The notes: generated by a model from the sequence alone, not told the origin. 64,000 nt of DNA from Adiantum capillus-veneris (GCA_014529385.2 CM043945.1:151505741-151569740); one strand, 5' to 3'; shown: positions 12,157-23,405, counted from the stretch's first letter. Numbers and translations: made by a program.

Positions 12157-12326
12157 TCCATGGTCCACAGTCTGAAAGAGGAGATGCTACAGAGCGCGGC
12201 AGTTGATGGAGAGCTTGAGGAGGTACCATGAGCAAGACAACTCCATGGTCCACTGTCTGAAAGAGGAGATGCTCCAGAGCGGGACAGTTGATGGAGAGCA
12301 TGAGGAGGTACCATGAGCAAGACAAC
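12157..12326. repeat. 85-bp tandem duplication
   Basis: Two copies of an 85-bp unit starting TCCATGGTCCAC lie at 12157-12241 and 12242-12326. They differ by a handful of substitutions. The unit length is not a multiple of three and no protein frame is preserved across both. Confidence 0.75.
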
Positions 12327-12362
12327 TATCATGAGCAGGGAATTCATCCAGCAAGACGGGCT

Positions 12363-13138
12363 CTATGAAGGGAGTTCGCTAGACACAGAGGAGAGCTTTG
12401 TTCTGGTTGGAGAAGCAAACACCACTGAGGCTGATGTTTGAAGGGGGGTGAACTCTTGTAGAGGTGATTTCTTCCCGCTTCTATGAGTCTTCGTAGGCTC
12501 ACCAAATTCAAAGGCTTCCACCAAGGGCGCATCAGGAGTAGCTTCTGGGACCTTCGACCTTTGAGCTGGCTCAGGTGGCTCATTAAGTTTAGTTACTGTG
12601 GAAACATTGAAAGAGGGTGTACCTTCAGGCAAAGAGTGAATCGAAACTCCAAAACAAGGCATAGATTTGGTAGCATCCGACCACTCCAACAGATCCTCAT
12701 CTAACCCGTCACGTGGAGTAGGTTGTTCCAATTCAAGGCTGGTTGCTAGGGACAAAGAACTATGTTGCACGACGGGATCCATGCCTCCTTCTAGGCGGAT
12801 TGGTTGCATCGGGGAGCCAGGAGTATGTATCCACATGGCATCGTTTCCCCAATCATGAAGTGCTTTAGTGTGTCGCATCCATGGTCTTCCGATGAGCAAG
12901 GAAAATCCGCCCTCCACCTGTGGAAGATGAATCACAACAAAATCCAAACTAAAAGTGAAATTTTGTACGTGCAGAGGCACCTTTTCCACTATGCCCACAG
13001 GGTATATTGTCCTCTGGTCGGCCAATGTTACTGTGAAGGGGGCAGGTTCAGTAGGCTGCAGGCCTAAAGCCACCATAGTGAACTCAGGCATCATATTGAT
13101 GCCAGATCCACCATCTACAATTACTCATGAAAATTGAT
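12363..13138 (-). pseudogene. Gypsy retropepsin (protease) fragment
   Basis: The minus strand encodes VIVDGGSGINMMPEF (just upstream of 13094), in which the aspartate of VDGGSG is the expected catalytic residue. It continues with LLIGRPWMR, the second hallmark of plant gypsy retropepsins. A stop separates the active-site block from the sequence before it. After the protease the frame runs about 130 codons with no RT motif and then breaks at the minisatellite region. It belongs with the gag fragment at 13261-15271. Confidence 0.65.
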
Positions 13139-13260
13139 GCCCCATGACGGACACTGTCACACGAGGCTTCTATAATCAGTGAGGGGAGCAGCGGGATATA
13201 GGACTCTGATGGTCGCACTGGGAGGTGCCCGCCACTAGGACTTGCTTCGGGGTAAAGTGA

Positions 13261-15271
13261 CTAAATAACAGCAAGGGTATCGCTTCTAAAACTCGCATCT
13301 AGTCGCAGCATGTCATACACGGACACTTGTTGGAAGGTGTTCTTCAAGACTGTCTCTGCTCTAAGCTTTTCTTGTTCTACTAGTTGTTTCTTTGGTACCT
13401 TGATCTTTTGTAGATCGAAAACTGCTTCCAAGAAAGCTTCATCAATATCAGAGAGCAAAGATTTGGATTCTTTCATGGCACTGGGAAATGGCATGTCAAC
13501 AGCTGAAGGCAAGGTATCCACTGGTGTGAGAATGTGTGGGGGAGTTGAACTTGCCGGAATGCTAAGACCGAGAGCGGCTCTCTGGGCCCGAGTGAGGACA
13601 CCCGATGGCTCCTCTACCAACTGCAGCTTATTTTGAGGGGTAACCACGTGGGTAGAAGGGAACGGCTGAGGAACGGTGCTAACTGCTATCAAATTGAGCT
13701 TGGAAAAGGCAAACTCATTTCGGCTTTGACTCGGGTTCGAAGCCGTGGATGCACGAATTTTAGGGCAATCCTTACTGTAGTGATCCTTCATTTAAGGGCA
13801 ATGACGGCAGGGAGGGGACCCTTCAGGCAGAGGACATTTGCTTTGGTAATGACCATATTCCACGCATCTGTAGCACAAAATGGGCCAATTCAATGGGCAA
13901 GTCGAAGGGCGAGGTGGTCCTTGCTCCTGGTGTATGGAGTTGGAGGTGGAGGCATAGAAGTTTTGAGGTGATGAGGGAGCATGGGTATGATAAAAGCACT
14001 AAGACGGAAAAGCACTGAGACAAAAAAGTACTTTGCATACCTTGCATAGGAGGGGTTGTCAGCAAAGGTGGCATATGGTGTGGATGGCCACATGGAGAAA
14101 CCATGTTGGATGCAGGTGTTGGCCCTTGTTGAAGAGTAGGACCAAGACTTTGTTGTATTTGTCGCAATCCCTTGAGGTAGTAGCAGTCCTTGTCCTCGTG
14201 TCCAGACTTTTCACAGAAGTGGCAGTAAACCCGAAGGGGGCATTCCTGTGGAGGGTGCCCTAGAGAGCGGCATGAGCTACACCAAACCATAGCCTTAATC
14301 TCCTGTTGAGACTTGAGCTCTTCTAGCTCGTGCTTGATCTGTTCCAATGCCTCGTGATGTGGAGGCTTCTCCTATCTAGAGAGAAGGACCTCTCCTCTTG
14401 AAGAGCTCGCTGTAACTTTAGGGCTTCCAGTTCCCTGCATAAAGAAGTTAAAGGATAAGGACTTTCCAAAAACACTGAAGGGGTCTCTACCTGAGGAGAG
14501 TTGGTGAACAGCTTCTCTATCCTAGTAGCAGCCGCGACAAACTCCTCCATAGTGGCGTCGGGTCGGAGACTCTCTCAGAGTTTTTGCTGAGAAGTTTTGG
14601 GAAGAGCCTTCTCCACCCACTTCTTAACCATAAATTCATCGGGTTGTTGGGGAAGCTTGGCAACCAGAGACTTGGTTTTTAGTCATGAGTTCTGCAAAAG
14701 TCTCCTTTGGCTGGAGCACCATGTTGGCTAACTTGTCCAACACCTTTTCTTGGTAGTCACATGGCCTGAATGCTGCACAGAACTGTTGTCTTAAAGCTGC
14801 CCAAGTTGCAAAATGGTTCTCTGCAAACTGACTGTACCATTTATCTGCTAAGCCATCTAAGGTAGATGGAAAGAGTACCAAATAAGCATCTTCCCTGTTA
14901 AGACCATGACCTCTACAAAGAGATACAAACCTCCTTGCATGGTCGTCTGCATCTTCTGAGGAGAGTCCCTTGAAGGTAGGAAACTTGATGTTTACCTTGG
15001 CCAACACACTAATCAACGCCTCCATGGCCTCTTCCTCAGGAGCCTGTTGCTCAATAGCTTGTTGTAACAAAATGGGGGAGAGCTTCACTGGGGAAGGTGA
15101 CGCGGAAGATGTCAAACTTGATGGAGGAATGGATGAGGCTGTATGTGGAGGTATGGGTGATGAGGTTGGTGGACTTCTACCAGGTCCCAAGGGTTGACGC
15201 CTTCTGTTGTAGTACTTCAGAGGACTTAGTAGTGCGCTTTGACGCTCAAATGACCACCTTGTATGTGTCAT
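13261..15271 (-). pseudogene. Gypsy gag fragment with two zinc knuckles
   Basis: Minus-strand gag. Frame 15271-14636 contains IKFPTFKGLSSEDADDHARR and LADKWYSQFAENHFATWAAL, typical of the Ty3 gag capsid. Frame 14347-13823 has two CCHC-type knuckles, CSSCRSLGHPPQEC and CHFCEKSGHEDKDC. Frame 13791-13261 has a third, partial one (HYSKDCPK) and a linker toward the protease. Frameshifts near 14640, 14330 and 13810 break it. The N-terminal extension (15271-15050) is proline/serine-rich. Together with the protease and the LTR at 15608 it forms one decayed element. Confidence 0.65.
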
Positions 15272-15607
15272 GCAGTGACCACAAACCCAACCAAACTTTG
15301 GGCAAGAAGACCCTTAATTGGCTGAACACAGGTGTAGACTCTACTAGACCGGGCGAGTGACTAGCCCACCTGGCTGGACCAGGGACGAGGAGGGACTAGA
15401 CCAAGGACGAGGAAGGACTAGATCAAGGACGAGGAAGGCCTAGACCAAGACGAGAGCTAGTTGGATGAGGGCGAGAGAGGACCAGACAAGTAGACTGCAC
15501 CGCGAAAGGCAAAGTAGGCGAAGCTAGGTAAAAACCAGCTAGCTTCTCTATTTGTACCTCAACAAAGAGTGAGACTTCAGTTGAGATCCCACCGTGATCG
15601 CCAAAAA
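15272..15607 (-). promoter_or_regulatory. Element leader with candidate primer-binding site
   Basis: This is the leader between the LTR and gag on the minus strand, with no coding capacity. Bases 15603-15585 read TGGCGATCACGGTGGGATC directly downstream of the LTR end. That is the expected place and general form (TGGCG...GGGA) of a plant gypsy primer-binding site, though I cannot assign the tRNA. GGACGAGGA-like short repeats occur at about 15380-15430. Confidence 0.4.
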
Positions 15608-16180
15608 TGAGAGCACCTGTAGCGCGGATAGTGTGTCATGTGTCGTGCTCTATACAGTGGGTGCTCCTCAGTGCAATGTGCGTGACAATCTAAAGGAACA
15701 ATAGATAACAACTGAGCTCACAGAGACACAACAGCAGACCAAAACATATAACTCAATTATCTCAAAGGACCGATACAGACTCTGGCGTGGCAACACACTC
15801 AAGCTCCAGCCGAGGACTCACAGGTACAATGGGGGTGTCGAGGCTCAGATGTGCACGGATGGTGAAGATGTGCTGTGTGTATATACTCGCTCCTTCAAAC
15901 AACGACCCTCGACCATATATCTAGAAGATCATCTCTATGACCCAACAACTACTACTCATGTCCCACCATAAAGAGCCACCAACGGCTCATAAATGTCAGC
16001 CATCTAAGTCTATCTCCAGACTGAGTGGTGATGATGACCTGGCCATGATGTCCACTAGAACCATCGTCGTATCCCTGCCGCGTGTCGCTGCCCAACCCAG
16101 AGAGTCCGTCCAGTGTGAACCAAACCATACCAACTGTACTAACTGTGTGTCCTGTAAAAGTGACATTGTAGCTTGCTACA
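15608..16180 (-). mobile_element. 5' LTR of the decayed gag-protease element
   Basis: On the minus strand it starts TGTAGCAAGCTACA (6-bp inverted arms) and ends GGTGCTCTCA, giving TG...CA ends, about 573 bp. A TATA-like TATATACA lies near 15876-15883. It sits between chromovirus gag sequence (from 16190 up) and the leader above. No second LTR of this family is visible, so the call rests on ends, position and the candidate primer site. Confidence 0.5.
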
Positions 16181-16216
16181 AAATCTCGTCCACTTTCGGG
16201 CAGTTCTACACAGGAC

Positions 16217-17212
16217 TCGCCTTCAGATAGTTCAGACTCCGATGACCACAGATTTTATGCAAGGAAGAAGAATTTTTACAAAGCCAACCAGTATGACTTT
16301 CTAGAAGATAAAAGCAAGAAAGTCCGAAAGTTCAAAGAAGGTGGACAGTCAATTAAATTTGACACGTTTTCTAGATGTTGAGATGCTTCGAAGGCTTTGG
16401 CCTTCATACAGCAGTTTCACATAGCTTTCTCTGGAGGGCGTTACTCAGAGCACTCCAAGATTCAGAGGGCTACCTCTTACTTCAAGGGAAATGCTCAAAC
16501 TTGGTGGTCCACGCTTCTATTGAACAAGAAAGCGCCAGTTAAATGGCTGAAATTTAAAAGGCTTTTTATTTTTTCTTGGCTGACTCGGGAGTACGAACGT
16601 GACATACGACCTGCTTGGAACCATCTTTGGATGACCAAGAGAGACTCATTGGACGCATATTGCGAGAGATTCTGGAGCTCTTTCCTACCAACCTCTTCAT
16701 TTAAAAAGATCTCGTTCAAAGAACAAATTGAGCGGTTTACCTTGGGACTGCCTGCACAGATCCGAGATCACTGCTTAAAGCAAAAGTGAGATTCCATTCA
16801 GGAATTGATGAGTCATGCGAAACGGGGTTTTGCCATTCACTCAGGCAATTTGACCTACCCCACAGATGAAATCATGACGCAAAGGACCGAGCAGACTTCG
16901 AACAATGAAAGTAGAAAGAAGAAGAGCAACCCAAAAAAGAAAGAAAAGGATGCACGACCCAAGCTTACTCTTCAAGAGAGAGCTCTCTACATCAAAGAGA
17001 GGAAGTGCTTTGGATGCGGGGAAACTGGGCATATCTCCGCGAAGTGCCATAACAAGGCACCGAAAGAACAGAACAATAAGGATGAAGACAAGCCTGAGGA
17101 TGCGAAAGCAGCTGAGGAACGTGGACGAAAAGGCAAGATGAAAGCAGGACTGGTTCCAGATTGCATGGGTACTGACCCACGCACGATTGACGAGCGTACA
17201 GAACTTTGTTGA
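16217..17212 (+). pseudogene. Chromovirus gag (capsid and zinc knuckle)
   Basis: Plus-strand Ty3/gypsy gag. It reads from SDSDDHRFYARKKNF near 16230 through SIKFDTFSR to GNAQTWWSTLL near 16500, a standard capsid motif, and then LDAYCERFWSSF. After a frame break near 16790 comes the nucleocapsid knuckle CFGCGETGHISAKC (17010-17050; C-x2-C-x4-H-x4-C). Stops near 16380 and 16789 disable it. The minus-strand sister copy at 55-58 kb begins at the equivalent of 16850. Confidence 0.75.
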
Positions 17213-17224
17213 GCTTGGGGCAAA

Positions 17225-17653
17225 GTGAAAGACCGAGAAGCCCTGATTTTCTTTGATGGAGGAGCCAAGGCCAACTTCATTTCACCTGAATTGACGGCAC
17301 GGCTCGAGATCACACCCGATCGGATGGGACCACTAGCTGAGGCAGTTCTAGCAGCACCTAGCAGGGACGTAGCCATTACACCTGTCATTGGCAAACTTCG
17401 GTTGCATTGTCAGGGGTATTTGGGGCATGAGGACTTCTACATAATGCCCTTGGAAGCTTGTGATGTCCTCTTGGGAACTCCCTGGTACCATAAGAACAAC
17501 GCCGTGGTCGACTATCGGGCGAGAAAAGCGACTTTGACTACAGAGAAGGGCCAAGCCATTGTACTTGATGTGAAACTTAAGGGCGAGTCTATCCCTATTG
17601 TATCGGCTTCGACCGTTTCAAAATTAATGAAATCCAGTTTGTTTGTTTACTAG
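17225..17653 (+). pseudogene. Chromovirus retropepsin
   Basis: The active-site block reads IFFDGGAKANFIS (near 17248-17290) and the flap-side motif CDVLLGTPWYHKNNAVVDY follows (near 17460-17510). The usual D-T/S-G is D-G-G here and also in the sister copy, so this is the family's own form rather than a private mutation. The frame stays open to 17653, where a stop separates it from RT. In an intact element it would process the Gag-Pol polyprotein. Confidence 0.7.
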
Positions 17654-17668
17654 ATTTTTTTAAGAGAG

Positions 17669-18960
17669 TTGAGTGATGAGAGTAGGACAAATATGTCAGA
17701 ACTTGATAAAGAACGCCAGGATTTTCTCCACACTCATGATGTTGATTGCTTTTCAAAGGGCCTGCTAAGCAAATTACCACCCGCTCGTCTTGAGGATCAT
17801 ACCATTGATCTGATACCTGGAAGCACACCACCGAACGGGCCACCTTACCGTGTGAGCCGAACCCAGAATGAAGAGATTATGAACCAAGTGAAAGACCTCT
17901 TGAAAAAGGGTCTTGTCTAGCCTAGTACTTCACCGTATTGCTCTCCAATGTTGTTGGTTTTGAAGAAAGACAGATCTTGGAGAATGTGCATCGATTAGAG
18001 AGCTCTCAACAAAATCACCATCAAGAGCAGATTTTCCGATTCCTAGGATTGATGATATTCTTTACCAACTACAGGGATCCTCGTGTTGTAGCAGGATCAA
18101 TTTGAAGAGTGGATATCATCATATCAGAATCGCGCCGAGAGATGACTACAAGACAGCTTTTCAGACGACTTTTGGGTTATTTGAGTTTTTGGAGATGCAT
18201 TTTGGCCTAATTAACCGGATGATGGACAGGATTTTTCAAGAGTACAGACTATTTGTTGGCACTTTCTTTGACGGCATCATTGTTTTCTCCAAGGATGAGA
18301 TAGAACATCTGCTACAGGTCTTTCAGGCAATACGAGATCACAAGTTGGTGATTAATGCGAAGAAAAGTGAATTTCTCCTACCAGAGATACACTTTTTGGG
18401 ACACATTGTGTCAGCAGCAACAGGAGTACAGATGGACCCGGCCAAGATAGAGACTATTCGTGATTGGCCCGATTTGAAGAATGTCCATGAAGTAAGAAGC
18501 TTCTTGGGCTTGTGTTCGTACTCCAGGCGGTTCATTAGAAAGTTTGCAAAGGTTGCTTCCCCTTTGCATATCTTGACACAGAAAGGAGTCCCTTTCTCGT
18601 GGGGACCTACAGAGGTGACTGCCTTTCAGACATTGAAAGAAAAATCGACTACGGGACCAGTTTTGACTTTGCCGGACTTGCAGAAGTCATTTGAAGTATA
18701 TTGTGATGCTTGTGGTCGTAGTCTGGGTGTGGTCCTAATGCAAGAAGGCCATGTCATTGCCTACAAGAGCCGATTGTTCTCAAGGCCGGAATTGACAGCA
18801 CAAACTTATGAGAAAGATCTTTTGGCGGTTATCCATGCTCTTACTCAATGGCGACATTACCTACTCGAGTGGATTTTACTGTCTTTACAGACCATCTGAG
18901 TTTACGCTACATCGTGTCACAGAAGCAGCTATCCGAAAAGCAGATGCAATAGGCGAACAT
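17669..18960 (+). pseudogene. Chromovirus reverse transcriptase and RNase H
   Basis: It covers the RT N-terminus (KGLV, stop, then STSPYCSP, 17669-17990), the LKSGYHHIRI block (18102), the catalytic motif and the RNase H start (FEVYCDACG near 18690). The active site reads FFDGIIVFS where the sister copy has IFDDIIVFS, so one catalytic aspartate is lost. Stops at 17918 and 17998 and a frameshift near 18040 also break it. After HYLLEW at about 18870 the RNase H continues in another frame. Confidence 0.8.
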
Positions 18961-18961
18961 C

Positions 18962-19491
18962 TTGTCACAATTTCACTTCCAGATTGTCCATGTGCAGGGA
19001 CAGAAGAATTTGGTGGCGAATGCTTGGTCTCGGAAGCCGTTGTTTCTCGCTATTTCCGCGATACATCATAGGAGCTTTGAGGATATGGTCGATCAGTATG
19101 CCACAGATACAGATTTTGCATATATTTTCTCTCGGATACGGAATACGGAGATAGTAGTGGGATATTCCATTCGCGATGGCTACTTGATGAGGAAAACCAT
19201 GTTGTGTGTTACACAGCCGTTGAGGGAAAAGGTTATGACCGAATGCCACTGTTCACCTTTTACGGGTCACGCGGCATTGCTACCAACTTGAAAGGGGTAG
19301 AGAGATACTTCTTTTGGCTAAGACTCGAGAAGGATGTGGACGATTTTGTATGCAGTTGCTTGGTATGTCAGAAGGTCAAGTTTGACGGGCATAAAGCACA
19401 GGGATTGTTACAACCTTTACCCATACCCAGCCGCCCCTTGAAAAGTATTGCAATGGATTTCATTTTTGATCTCCTGAGAACACAGAGTGGT
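18962..19491 (+). pseudogene. Chromovirus RNase H end and integrase N-terminal part
   Basis: It reads FHFQIVHVQGQKNLVANAWS (end of RNase H, 18965-19030), then a tether and the HHCC zinc domain: histidines in ECHCSPFTGH and the pair CLVCQK (to 19375). It reaches the first catalytic aspartate, in AMDFIFDLL (near 19450). A frameshift lies near 19285. It then stops at the insertion point of the non-autonomous element; the gene resumes at 29725. Bases 19487-19491 (GTGGT) are the target duplication. Confidence 0.75.
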
Positions 19492-20559
19492 TGTTGAAAG
19501 GTCAACCTTTCAACAACGCTTCCACAAAGATTCCATAAATATTCCTCAAAGATTCTCTAAAGATTTCAAATAAAGATGTTGATGAAGTGATGTGAAGACG
19601 AAGATGGATGCTGTAATGTGAAGATACAAGCTCATGGACATCATCGAATATCCCGTTATTATCATTTTGAGCCATTACGGCCACTTTTGTAATGTTTACG
19701 GGAACTTCATATTTTAAGTCAGCAATTGTATTGAGGCCACAGATGCTTGTTGGATGAGCAAAGCCAGCTCATGGTGTTGTAATTAAGCTCTATAGAAGCC
19801 TAGGGACAAATAAGGTCATTTTGGTCGGACATTAGGTTTTCTAAGGCTTAGTATATAAGCCAAAACCTAAAGCTTTGTAAGGAGACTTTTAATAAATCGG
19901 ATCTTCTGTGTCGTTGGGAGATTGCGAGAGAGTGAGAGAGTGTGTGTGCGCGCTACAGAAGCTACGGTGGTCGGAATCGCAAACGGAGAGCAGCAGTGTG
20001 TTGCCCACGAGGAGAGCTACGTGTTGATGCTTACATCACGCGCGTTCGTCTGTGTTTTGGCAGATTCACCCGCGAGCTACTTTTGGAGTTTCGGTGAGTA
20101 ACTGTTGTCCGTTTTTGCATTTCAGCATATCCACGCGATCAGAGCGAGTAGAGCTACACATTAGGCACTTTAGTTTTCGGAAACGTCGACCTGCAAAAAC
20201 CGGCCAGACATCCTACGCGTTTTCTGCACGGAGGGTATTGAGTAGGTTTTTTTTGTCACGGACCTCAGGGAGAGTGGCCTATTGGTGTTGATAGGATATC
20301 CCTCGAGTTTCGTAACGTTTCGAGAACGTCTAATGGGCTTTTGGCTTGCAGTAGCATCATATGAGACTCTCACATTCACAGAACCGATGGCATGTAGAGT
20401 TGATATCTCTGTAGGAAGTAGTCATTAGTCGGTCGAGTAGAGGCTGACACCCTTTGCTTGCTTCCACGCACCTGCGGGTCGAGCTTCGTCCTCAGTTGAC
20501 ATTATATGTTAGGTGAGTTCTCGCTATGCTGACGTCCGTCGCAGCGTACCCGTCCAACA
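19492..20559 (+). repeat. 5' LTR of the non-autonomous element
   Basis: It starts TGTTGAAAGGT, spacer CA, then ACCTTTCAACA (an 11-bp perfect inverted repeat at 19492-19515) and ends CCGTCCAACA. A TATA box, TATATAAG, is at 19852-19859, and AATAAA follows at 19891, so the R region appears to start shortly after 19880. At 20206-20220 it holds 15 bases identical to the left part of the leader palindromes. It is 1,068 bp long, the same as its partner. Confidence 0.9.
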
Positions 20560-20560
20560 T

Positions 20561-20578
20561 TGGCGCCGCTTCCGGGGA
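20561..20578 (+). promoter_or_regulatory. Primer-binding site, tRNA-Asp-like
   Basis: TGGCGCCGCTTCCGGGGA starts two bases after the LTR. It matches the complement of a plant tRNA-Asp 3' end (TGGCGCCGTTGCCGGGGA, as in Athila/Tat elements) except at two central positions. It would prime minus-strand cDNA synthesis. Confidence 0.8.
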
Positions 20579-23405
20579 CGAGAGCCATAAGTAGGTGACC
20601 GAGACTAATCCTTGAGGATAGAGGTTCCTCTGGCTTGCTAGAGTACTATTTTACATTTAGATAGGATCAGAGGGTGGTGGACTCTCTAGGTCTTAGGAGG
20701 AGTCTAGGGAGCGTGTGTCTGGCTTGGATCTTTCGTCTTAGGTAGTATTAGGTAGTAGTAGGTTGTGGTGTAGAGAGTAGGAGTTGGAGTGGTAGATGTG
20801 GTGGTAGGTTGACTTGAGAGTCCGTGTGAGGCTAGGAAGCAACCAAGACATCAAAATCACCATCTCACATTGATGAGTAGGAGTAGGGTAAGTAGGATAT
20901 CTTGATTGTTGATCTAGAGTACTTTATGCATGTCTTATTTGCTGTTAGGCTCATCAGAGAAGTGGAAAACGCTAAGTAGGAAAGACTGTAAGTTGTGTTT
21001 GGAAGCTGATTTGAAGTCCAAAAGTTTCTGTGATTATTGCTGAGAGCTCTACAGAGCATAGGGAGTACTACTGCCAGAAAAAATCTGCATTTTAAGACAC
21101 TAGACATCCTACGCGTAGGATGTCTCTATGGCACTTCTGGTGGAAATTTTGAAAATCTGAGATTACCAGCGTGTTCAGAAGGGGGGGTTTACCCTAAGTT
21201 TACATTGAAACTAAAGTTTTGATCAACTCTTGACACCCAAAAGACCAAAGACGGAGTGTCAAAAACGTGAAAACAAGAAACTTAAGATTCTGAGCACAAT
21301 TTTGCATAAAAACTGGTAGGAATGCTTGAAAAGTAGTGCTCGAGACTTGGGGATGCCTGTGGATGAATTCTGCCACAAATTTCATCAGTAGACATCCTAC
21401 GCGTAGGATGTCTAGAGAGTGATTCTGGAAGCAAAAATCAAGTTTTGGCATCATACCCATATTCTGCATGTTGTGTTGGACACACACACCAAAGATCATG
21501 TCATTTGGACATATAGACTGAGAGTTAAGGAGATGTTACTCTTTCAGAGAAATATTTTTCCAAAAGTGGTGATTCTGAGCAATTTTGACATACAAAAATT
21601 TGTTGTGATCACATAATCTTGTTATATGCATCAAGAAGCACCTTGGGTAGAAACAGAAGTCCATTCTGAGAAAAAAAGACATCCTACGCGTAGGATGTCT
21701 ACAGGGTGATCTGGTGGAAATTTTGAAATTCTGAGTTGACCAGTGTGTTCAGAAGGTAGGTGTTACCCTATTTTCACCTGGAAAGGGGAACTTGACCATA
21801 TCCTGACAGGATAAGGCCAGATAGACTGAAATTGCCAGACATCCTACCCAAATTGTGCCAAGGCATTATTCCAAGACCAAAACCATAGGATGGCTGCAGG
21901 AGCATGATCTCCATGATATATTGAGTGACTGAGAGAGTTTTCATCTCATTTGGGGAAGAAACGGGGATCCTAAGCAGACTTAAGCACTTTTGACTGAAAA
22001 AGACTAGAACAGCTAAAATTGGGGTCTTTTGAAATCCAAACCAAAATCTGAGCATACCACTGGGTTACTGACATCAAGGGGAAGCTGTGGGACAAGTATA
22101 GGGTCAAACAGGCCAAAAAGACATCCTACGCGTAGGATGTCTAAGGCATGATTTAGAGTCCAAATTCAAACTTTGGACATAGCAGGGTTTTGTATAGCCT
22201 TAAGCAAGCCTCCTAGGCAAATTTGGTCCAATTTGGAGTTGATTTGACTAGTGAATTCATCAGAACAAACATCGGGCTTCTAAAGCAGATTCTTGATCAT
22301 TTGACCAACCTATAGGTGTCAGAATCAAAAAGTAAAAATAGCTGTGAGTTAAGCACACCAAGGAGAATCTGGGGTGAAAATTTCAAGTCATTCTGAGCAA
22401 AAAGACATCCTACGCGTAGGATGTCTTAAGGACCATAATTAGGTCCAAATGAAATTCTGAGCATACCATTGTGTTGCTGGACTTAAGGAGAGTCTCTGGA
22501 CCAAATTTTGTTAAATTCTGAGCATATAGACATCCTACGCGTAGGATGTCTCCAGGCCAGTTTTAGGGTCCACCTGAAATTTTGACCATACAGAAGTGTT
22601 CACAGTGTCACAAAGATCCCAAATCTTCTTCCATTCTAAACTGCATTTCACTGTTTTGGCCATAACTTTCACAAACGGTATCGGATTGGAAAAGTTTTTA
22701 TATCAAAATGTAGCTTGAGAGCGACTCTACAGATCTTAGAGCAGAATTTGAACTAAATGCATGCCTACGGCAACCATTTAGTTCAACTTTGAAAAAAAAC
22801 GTCGTTTAAGGCCTCAAAATGCATCCGGAAGTCAGGGGTGTCTAAAACCGACAGTTCGAAAGAATTGTGAGGAAACGGTCACGGTTCTGAAGACTGCTAA
22901 GTTAGCAGATTGAAATTATCTTTTGGGAAAACCATAGGTCACCCGCTGGAAGGTGCTCAAGGAACAAGTGTGGCCGTTAAAGGTACATCAAGGATTTATG
23001 CATTCATTGTGAAAAAGTTTGCCACCTAAATAGAATTTTGTAGATTGTGTGCTAAAGTGAACACAGGTTAGCTCGACTCAAGAATCGCTACATAGGGAGC
23101 AGTCGTTGCAGTATAATGGTAAGTTACATAACATATCACAGTGCTTCCACTAGATCGAGGCCTGCTAAAAAGCTCTAGGAAAAGCAAGCAGCCAGACAAG
23201 ACAATATCAGCCTTGGCAAGCAAGGGAGCTAAGAAGTTCAAGCAAAGCCCAATTCAAAAAAACTCAGAGATTAAGGCATCCACAAAAGCTGAGGACCTCA
23301 AGCAAAAAAGACCGACACAAGGGTGCTAATAGTTTTTATTAGCATTGAGGCAAGCAATTAGAGCTATCACTGAACAGGTACAACAAGGGAGTCAAGACGA
23401 AAGCA
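20579..23405 (+). other. Long untranslated leader of the non-autonomous element
   Basis: This is 2.8 kb with no coding region of note. The first part has short GTAGT/GGTAG-rich repeats (20730-20830). From 21040 to 22620 it consists of diverged tandem units of about 285 bp carrying the palindromes listed separately. A lysine-rich 62-codon frame at 23141-23329 precedes the main ORF and has no known motif; it may be an old N-terminal extension or chance. Confidence 0.6.
21102..22551. repeat. Array of six identical 24-bp perfect palindromes
   Basis: Copies lie at 21102-21125, 21390-21413, 21677-21700, 22119-22142, 22403-22426 and 22528-22551. Each is AGACATCCTACG followed at once by its own reverse complement, with ACGCGT at the centre, and all six agree at all 24 positions. 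Flanking sequence belongs to diverged repeats (spacings 288, 287, 442, 284 and 125 bp). A seventh site at 21837-21895 is split in the middle. In RNA each could fold into a near-perfect hairpin or pair with another copy; in DNA each is a two-fold symmetric binding site. Confidence 0.95.

Noticed and set aside
11741-12347. Proline-rich minus-strand ORFs (up to 194 aa)
   Set aside because: They arise from translating the G-rich minisatellite and the 85-bp duplication; several frames are open at once and no motif is present.
20052-20291. 79-aa ORF in the LTR, repeated at 29212-29451
   Set aside because: It appears twice only because it is in both LTRs; it lies in the untranslated R/U5 region and has no motif.
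21102-22551. CRISPR-like array
   Set aside because: The repeats are perfect palindromes, spacings range from 125 to 442 bp, the spacers are related to each other, and the host is a plant.
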